Assembly (NCBI GenBank): GCA_018806985.1
Contig: JADANN010000433.1
Coordinates: forward strand, 1,240,001 to 1,304,000
From: Angiostrongylus vasorum
Taxonomy: Eukaryota > Nematoda > Chromadorea > Rhabditida > Metastrongylidae
Direction of reading: 5' to 3'
DNA length: 64,000 nt
The notes below the pieces were generated by a model, which had not been told where the DNA came from, searched no databases, and saw nothing but the letters and a program-made list of their open reading frames with translations. Shown piece by piece: positions 57,581 to 64,000 of this stretch (position 1 is its first letter; each line of letters opens with the position of its first letter). Both the position numbers and the translations under genes were made by a program.

Positions 57581-57590
57581 ATTAAAAGCT
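57473..57590 (-). repeat. (ACA)n element, second copy
   Basis: Plus strand: 'gtctttttgagctgatgcga' + 'gattggtatac' followed by about 55 bp of (TTG)n. Inverted equivalent of the element at 4797-4897, sharing both the arm and the triplet run. Abuts an old SINE-1. Confidence 0.62.
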
Positions 57591-57591
57591 T

Positions 57592-57858
57592 TTGATTTTC
57601 ATCAATCACCCAGGGATGCAACAGACTTCGAAGCACCGAAGAGGCGGTTAAGTCGCTGAATTCATATTTCACCTATAAACTAACTTGTGGTGGTCTACTA
57701 ATGCATTAAATCAGTGTTTTTGTCCATCTGGACTACTTTGGTACTAATTTCGTGGACGAAGTGAATTGTACTAAAGATGAGTAGAGATTTTACTTTATCT
57801 GGGGACCCTTCGCATGTTACGGAGCACCTCTAACTACTGAGGGACATACGCATCCTTT
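57592..57858 (-). mobile_element. SINE-1 (old)
   Basis: 'gattttcatcaatcacccag', 'gtggtctactaatgcattaa', 'tttggtactaatttcgtgga' and 'gcacctctaactactgaggg': minus-sense SINE-1 within an intron. Confidence 0.55.
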
Positions 57859-57981
57859 AGTTTAGTGATTATGGTAATTGTTTTGTAAAAACTGGAATAT
57901 TGGAGAGAGTATTTGCATATTTGGAAATCTTAGTTTTTTTTTCTGTCTCTGGAATAAGCCTCAGTATGTCTGTTCTTCCAG

Positions 57982-58122
57982 GAAGAAGAAATCGATGCCA
58001 CAGATGGTTGTCGTGTGCAGGTTGTCATATACCGTATCGAATCGGCTGACGGTACAGAGCAACTCACGAAAACAATACGACGAAAGGTGCTCGTCATCTA
58101 TCAATCAATACCAGTAGTTCAA
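57982..58122 (+). CDS. Internal exon, unidentified large gene
   Basis: Acceptor 'gtctgttcttccag', donor TTCAA/gtaaaa. 141 bp, phase 0 in and out, 47 codons: EEEIDATDGCRVQVVIYRIE, SADGTEQLTKTIRRKVLVIY, QSIPVVQ. The two DG-x-x-(T/V) stretches followed by basic/hydrophobic runs loosely recall the DG..V..IRR segments found in C-terminal regions of ankyrins, but this is an impression from a few residues. A further possible exon (60362-60532, phase 0/0) before the next one is not counted. Confidence 0.62.
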
Positions 58123-61100
58123 GTAAAACTTGTTGGGAATTCGAGTTCGAATTGTTCGATTATGTGGTTTTCAAGCACTACATACGTGCTCATTACAAAA
58201 GACCACTGAGTGAAAACCTTCTATGATTTAATTTCAGATTATCTGAGATTCATCCAAGATCATTTGATATTGAATATTTCTAGCTATTTTTTATTGAAAT
58301 CCTACCCGAAAGCAAATAAAGTCAAAAAGAGGTGACATCGATAGAAAGACGACAAGGATGCTATCTATCTATATTACTGCAGTGCTTTACTACTCTTACC
58401 TATTATTAACTCAAAACTTCGAGAATAAAATACGATCGATTTGGATTGGGATCGTTTTTGCAATAGATACATGCATTGTTCCCATTCAGCGGTCATTGTT
58501 CAGCGACACACATGTGCTGTTGGTGAATTGACGGCTGTTTTCGACGGAAGCATTCGAAAATTGATGAACCGTTGAAAGACCGATGACGTTGAGGTCGGGG
58601 GACGTGTGAGAATTCCTCAAACGTGTTCAGACATTGAGGAAATTCGTCTCACCACCGCATTCCGACTAGCGGATGAATGGAAGACGACGTTGTTTCGGAA
58701 TTTTTTCTTCGTCTGACAAGTTGAATGCACTTGTGGGAGCTCCGATTGCTTTTCGGGGCTCAATCTACTGAACCATGACATAGAATAGCATATCCTACTC
58801 CTGAACAACATGGCCAAAAAATGTCTTACCAAGCGGCACCTCATAAAATTTTTGTCACTAGCAATACTTTTTCTTCGGCACCTGGTGACCTTGCGCGTTT
58901 GCAGCTCCACTGCTGTGAAAAAAAACAGCGAAAGTGTTTTTGGCGTTTATGTGTTTATATAAACTTGGTACGTAATCTACCCTAAGAGTGGAAAACCTAT
59001 ATATATTTTGCCCACTTTGTCGTAGTTGTCTTAATCTATCTGGGATCATTCCGGATTCCTTAAAAAGTGCTCGGCTCACTAAAATCGTTCGGAACGAAGC
59101 GGATCTTATTTTGTCGGTTTCTTTGCGACCTTCGTTCTTGATTATGCAAGTCTGCCGCAGTTTTCATCTATTCTTTCAGCAGATAGTTCAACTGGTCCGA
59201 CTAACAAAAACATCTGCACACCTTTCATAGGTTATCATCAATTATATCACTTACTTTTAAATGCAGGTGCTTGCAGGCTGTTGATATTTACTTCCTCTCC
59301 GTAATTCGTCTAGCTAATTTCGCTCAACTTTCTTATAAAATGACGTGTCCATTTTTGCTTCGCTCTGTATTCCACTGGAGGTTGAAGATTGGACGTTGTT
59401 GAACTCGACTCTGAAATTCATGGTTGAGACGTGAACCGAAGTAGTGACGCAAACGGAAGAATGCGAAAGGCTGTTCGTCATTTAGTTCGGGAACTTATTT
59501 GACAGGTCTGAGGGTATTCGACGCCGCTTGAGAAATTCTTCTGAATGTATCGTAGTCATCTTATTGCAACACGTAAATAGTTGGCTCGCGCTAAATGTTT
59601 GCATACGAATACGTTTTTCGCAGCACTACAGAAATCAATCATACTTTGTTGCACTGAATGTGGAATGTCAATGAGAGTTTGCACTGGTGATTTTTGTTTT
59701 ATGCACAAGGTTAAATGCAAACGATGGCGCAGTCGGCTCGCTGGGCAAATAATACAGTTTTGTGACTCTCATCGATTAACTTTATTCAGTGGAACGCTGT
59801 TTGTTCGCTAATGAATCAATTTTTTCTTGGAAATTCAATTCCATAATTTTTCATGCTTGACGGAGTTTGTTGACTGTAGTGGCTTTCATAAGCGTTATAC
59901 TTCCACCGGCTGGAAGTTAACATTGTGCTACCGTTCAGGCCTGAAGTTGCATGCAAAATTTTGCTTAGTTTTATCTCCACCAACAACGAGGAAAAGTTAA
60001 ATTCTCAGGCTAATAAGATTTATTTCAGTTCATCTTTTTTATTTATCCTCCTGTAATGATTTAATACCTCATCATCCCAAGGGAGAATTCCTGACTGTCG
60101 AAATGTATAGCAAGGGGTTCATAACCAGGCAAGGTTATCTGAGCTGACAGCGGCTTCGACATTTCTAACAGGATCTTCATCCAAGAGCAGACTTACACAG
60201 CGGCACGGCCCATCGAGTCACTCGTGGTTAGCTTATCATTAAAACCGATAGGAATGAGCCAGCACACCAAACGGGTGATAATCTTCTAAGATTCGAACGC
60301 GTGTATTTTGCCGTTTGAACGAGCAACAGGAATGGATTTAGATTTCACTGCTGCTCTGCAGAGTCAGTCGGTGACTAAAGTATTACAGATGATACACATG
60401 ATACCATCGTATTATGAACCTCGTCATGAAAGGGAATCGATAGTGTTTTTATTACGTAGCGCAAATTTATGCATAGAAGACTTTGGAAACTTCTTGACAT
60501 CCTTTCATCTGGACGTTTTATTGAGATTCACAGTAGTACCGTCGAGTTTCGGAAAAATTCATTCCAAACTGCTCATTTCTTCAATCACAGCGAACACCAA
60601 CTGTGCACATGACGACTTCATCCTCTACGCCGATTGGTTCGTCTCACTATTTAAATTTAACTGTCTGAGTCAATAGAATGCTATTTCTACCAATCTTCAT
60701 GTTTCTGGTGACGAATTCTCTACGATTCTTTATGTGTTTGCATAGAAGTGTTTCCCAGAGAAGTTTCCTTGGATATAATATTCATTTGCCACTGATCGAT
60801 ATGTTCACCAACGTACCATCCTTGATGGACAACAGTGATGGTAACTTCGCCTTTACTAATATTAATTTGTAACCGATTCAAACTCTACTAAAGACGTTTG
60901 CATCTGGTTACTTAGGACTCTAACGTTATACGATAAATTATTGTAGTGCACACGGTTCAAGTCTGAAGGAGGGCCGCTTTTCTTCCTGGTTCTAAAGTTT
61001 TCAGAAAAACTCGAAAATCACTGCTGACAACATCGGCTTGCTAACGATCCTCGTTTTTCCACTTCTTGTTCGTGCTTCAGGAGCACATCTGGTTCTATGT

Positions 61101-61530
61101 GTTTGTTATGCGAATGAAGCCATCGCTATCCTTTTGCACTCATTCGCTCGTTCCTTCCTTCTGTCCCTCTCTGTGTCTCTCGGTGTATGTGTCCATCTCT
61201 TTAAGAACATCTTTATGCCGCTAATTAACTTATTTATCTGACTCTCATAGTCCATAATCCATAAAACGATATGAAATTTATGAAAGATAAAACAATCTAG
61301 GAGAAAGCTCATTAAGTGGTTTTAGTTCCTTCGTCTTGATTTTCTTAATATGTTAGTTCTTTAACGAGTTGTTGTAAAAGTTGTCCAACATTGATGGTAG
61401 AAAATTCAAAGATAGCATCTTTAAATATTGCCAGTGTTATTTTTTTTGTTTTATTGTTTTTAAAATAGGTCTTTCTGATTAATAGTCAAGTCTGGACCGA
61501 GGGTTAAACAGAACAAAATCATTTCCTTAG
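58123..61530. other. Presumed intron
   Basis: About 3.4 kb, AT-rich. Contains unsupported frames (58617-59079 minus, 60308-60676 plus) and no local repeat I can place. Confidence 0.35.
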
Positions 61531-61698
61531 ATCAAATTCGACTGCACACAAACATCACGACGACTTGAGATGTCGAACGGTAAAGAGGCTAAAGTGGAGG
61601 AGAAATGCGAACGATATCAAGGTGATATCAAAGGCTTCAGACCCGTGGAAATCACGCAGAATAACAAAATGCTTCAACTAGATCCGAACGACGCACAG
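61531..61698 (+). CDS. Internal exon, unidentified large gene (GC donor)
   Basis: Acceptor 'caaaatcatttccttag'; the frame opens right at the splice site (preceded by its TAG) and runs 56 codons: IKFDCTQTSRRLE, MSNGKEAKVEEKCERYQGDI, KGFRPVEITQNNKMLQLDPN, DAQ. The exon ends CACAG/gcaagt, the standard form of a GC-AG donor. Phase 0 in and out. The internal Met at 61570 could be a start if this were a separate gene, but the frame is open back to the acceptor, favouring an internal exon. Charged, hydrophilic; no family recognised. Confidence 0.55.
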
Positions 61699-62171
61699 GC
61701 AAGTCAACTAACTCGACATTTACACACTTCAATTGAATTTAACCTTAAAAAATGACTTATTTTTTACTTATAGTTCAAGTGAATGCGGTTTCTTAACAAA
61801 GTTTTGAAATATATTTAGTTGCCTGGAATCGGGCCAACTGAATTTCATATGAGCAGAAATGTTTACGAATTGACTTACCGGATTAGAAGTGAGACCGTAC
61901 TGGTTCTCTCTGTGCTGCCAACTTTTTTTCTGATCATTCGCATGTGTTTTTTAACTATTTTATCATCTAATTTTTTATATATTTTTTAAAAAATATCTAA
62001 TTTTTAGGACGATATAATTTATATACTTAGCCCATGTTTTTTGCCGCTAAAGAATCTCAATAGAAATCTGATGCGAATGTAAGCGAGAGCGAACTACTAA
62101 GTCACTATTTGATTTTCTACATTGTATTCAAGAATAGCTAAATGTATTACGGCAGTTTTTTCTACCGAACA
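61699..62171. other. Presumed intron
   Basis: Contains an open stretch after 'gaaatatatttag' at 61821 (LPGIGPTEFHMSRNVYELTY) that could be an alternative exon, but it fits the flanking phases less well. Confidence 0.3.
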
Positions 62172-62297
62172 CTTGGACGGCCCGTCTTCATTAGTTGTGC
62201 GGGCCCTAGCACAATCTCCATTTACCGAGTTTTGCTGGTTTTAGCTGTTGTGTTTCCCTGCAGTCTCGAGGTCAGCCTAGCCAAAGTCTGCCTCAGA
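62172..62297 (-). mobile_element. Short RTE-B derivative, 5'-truncated
   Basis: 'acttggacggcccgtcttca', 'gttgtgcgggccctagcaca', 'gtctcgaggtcagcctagcc' + 'aaagtctgcc': the 3' third of the derivative family, minus sense. Confidence 0.7.
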
Positions 62298-63411
62298 TTT
62301 ACCGAATAGCAAAAAAAAACTGCAAAATAGTATTTTTATCTAAACGTCATCATCAGTCACCGTTTTGCTTTTCAATAACACTTTTGTTTTCGTCCTTATT
62401 AAATCTATTGGTGAGCTTTTCGTTATTTGTTCGCAAATGAAATAAAGCCTACAAGTGCTTGTGTTTATCTAGAGAACAATGAAAAAAGTATACGGTACTT
62501 TTTGGCATTGCTTGATTTATTGCGCAGCAGTTTTTATTCGGAACGACTCCACTAGAACTGCTCAAAATCTTCTTGTTTTTTTCGGTATCATTCTAAACGA
62601 GGCCGAATGTGTTGAATTTCTAGGGATCTCCTTTTTTCATAAGGAACTTTTGATAAAAAAGCAGATGCAAAGTTCAGCTTGGCAATTTTTTTTTGAACTA
62701 AGGGAAATGTCGAATTTTTCGTACGTTGTTCTTTTTGGAAGGACGAGAATACTTACTATCAAGTACGTGCAAGAGATGAGACCATACAATATCTTTACAT
62801 TTTCTATCAAAAATAATTTTTACTTGTGAACTCATTTAGCCAGCTTTTGGTTCAGATATAAACGACGCTTTTAGTATGACGTTTAGAATGGGTGTTCTGA
62901 TCTCTAAAGTTTATAACTGGGCATGAAAACGTAGGCAAGTCGGGTGAATGCATGCAAATTGGATAAGTTGTAGTTCATGAGTTGCCCCTATCATGCCCTA
63001 GTCTAAGTTTTGGAATGCGTACGATTTGTGTTTATGTTCTATGAGCTGGATTCTTATCAGGGAAATTAGTCAAGTTTTACAGTAATACACAAAAAGTCGT
63101 GCTAAGTCCAGCATATCTCCTGTATTTTGCTGCTTTGACAAAATTAGTTTGTTGCATTCCTACGAAGCGCGTGCCAGAGAAATCTTGAGTTATCACCCAT
63201 GTAGTCATTCTTGTAAAAGAAGATTCACTACTATGCGCCCAGGTTTACATCAGAACGTTACTGATTCATGACATAGGTTTGCTTCTACTTAGAACCTTTT
63301 TTATTTCATTTCATACGACCCCTTTCCACGTCTACTGCGCGGATACTAGCACTTCTCACATTCAATTCGTTTCCTCGTATCCATCATGCAGAGAGTAGCT
63401 TTTTTCGGACA
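62298..63411. other. Presumed intron
   Basis: A 117-codon plus frame (62479-62829) lacks splice sites and family motifs. Otherwise featureless. Confidence 0.3.
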
Positions 63412-63530
63412 CGTGCTATACCAATTTTCGGACCCCGGAGATATGAGAAGCCTGGTATGTGGGACCAAACCAGCACCGTGGTCTCGATGATCGGCATCAC
63501 TACCACTGTGCTAACCGACCTACTTTGGCT
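63412..63530 (-). mobile_element. SINE-1 fragment (old)
   Basis: 'taccaattttcggaccccgg' + 'agatatgagaagcctgg' and 'ccactgtgctaaccgac' match the SINE-1 body and head on the minus strand. Confidence 0.45.
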
Positions 63531-63900
63531 GGGACGTTGTATAGAAAAGTCGAGCTTTTTCTCAGCATGTGGAACACCGTGCTGGTAAATGAACACCCGC
63601 TTTAATTTACAGTTCGTTATAATAGGCGAAGTGAATTCGCTCTCATCATAGCGGGTATATTCGAAATTTGCTAGAGTGGATTTCAATGAGAATCTCAAAG
63701 ATAATTGTGTACCCAAGGTAAATAATTAGATTTAATGTCTGAATATCTTTCAAGTAGAACTAAGCACATGGTTGTTGCACAGTGATGAATAACGGTATTG
63801 AGAGAACGAAAACTTTTGCTAAACAAAGATAGCTTATGGAAATACGGGCAAAAACCAGGCAAAACAGTATAGATTTCACTACTTTCATCAGACCTTGCAG

Positions 63901-63979
63901 GATGTTGCAATTTCGAACGTGCTAGGCCAAGTGCCGGACACATTTATGAGCATGCTCTCGAAAGAAAAGGAGTATTTAG
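63901..63979 (+). CDS. Internal exon, unidentified large gene, continuing off the window
   Basis: Acceptor 'catcagaccttgcag', donor TTTAG/gtaagc. 79 bp, phase 0 in and phase 1 out, encoding DVAISNVLGQVPDTFMSMLS and KEKEYL. Joins the 61531 exon without shift. A second frame is also open but does not fit the upstream phase. The next exon would lie beyond the window. Confidence 0.5.
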
Positions 63980-64000
63980 GTAAGCAGGCACTTTCTTTAA

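Noticed and set aside
60362..60532. Phase-0/0 exon candidate after 'gctgctctgcag' (57 codons)
   Set aside because: Would fit the large gene's phase, but the donor (gtagta) is weak and the frame extends freely past it; kept out of the model.
62325..62370. Tenth hammerhead-like copy (ctaaacgtcatcatcag on plus)
   Set aside because: Box spacing is wrong and the AGCC side is missing.
62479..62829. 117-codon plus-strand frame
   Set aside because: No splice sites, no conserved motif and AT-driven composition.
1..64000. Spliced-leader RNA gene, 5S rRNA, TTAGGC telomeric repeats
   Set aside because: Looked for by eye on both strands and not found.

Overview
The window looks like nuclear DNA of a strongylid nematode, most likely a hookworm-type genome. 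This is inferred from long AT-rich non-coding stretches, short exons bounded by TTTCAG-like acceptors and GTAAG/GTGAG donors, decayed RTE-clade LINEs, and many tRNA-like SINEs. I see no bacterial operon, CRISPR array, rRNA or tRNA gene. No host protein could be named with confidence.

Left third (1-25 kb): mostly transposon debris. There are three broken copies of one RTE LINE (RTE-A: 2.5-4.2 kb plus strand, 5.2-6.6 kb minus, 17.7-20.0 kb minus) and one near full-length but frameshifted copy of a second (RTE-B: 25.2-21.9 kb, minus). Between them lie two SINE families (SINE-1, SINE-2), short RTE-B derivatives that seem to join its 5' and 3' ends, and a repeat with a hammerhead-ribozyme-like core. 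Two decayed protein-coding stretches lie at 12.8-14.1 kb (plus) and 15.2-14.4 kb (minus).

Middle and right (27-64 kb): I infer one large plus-strand gene, unidentified, with small exons separated by introns full of SINEs. Candidate exons at 27.07, 28.38, 38.96, 51.34, 53.60, 54.34, 55.17, 56.61, 57.98, 61.53 and 63.90 kb join with consistent reading phases (0,0,2,1,0,2,1,0,0,0,1), and the gene runs off the right edge. One intron appears to be of the GC-AG type. The exons from 53.6 kb rightwards are best supported; the two at 27-28 kb may belong to another gene.

Tandem DNA: a five-unit 75-bp minisatellite (35.18-35.55 kb), a purine/pyrimidine alternating tract (21.14-21.35 kb), and two copies of an (ACA)n-bearing element (4.8 and 57.5 kb). 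Insertion history is readable in places: SINE-1 copies with 9-13 bp target duplications sit inside SINE-2 (7.38 kb; probably also 12.1 kb) and inside the hammerhead-like repeat (17.28 kb).
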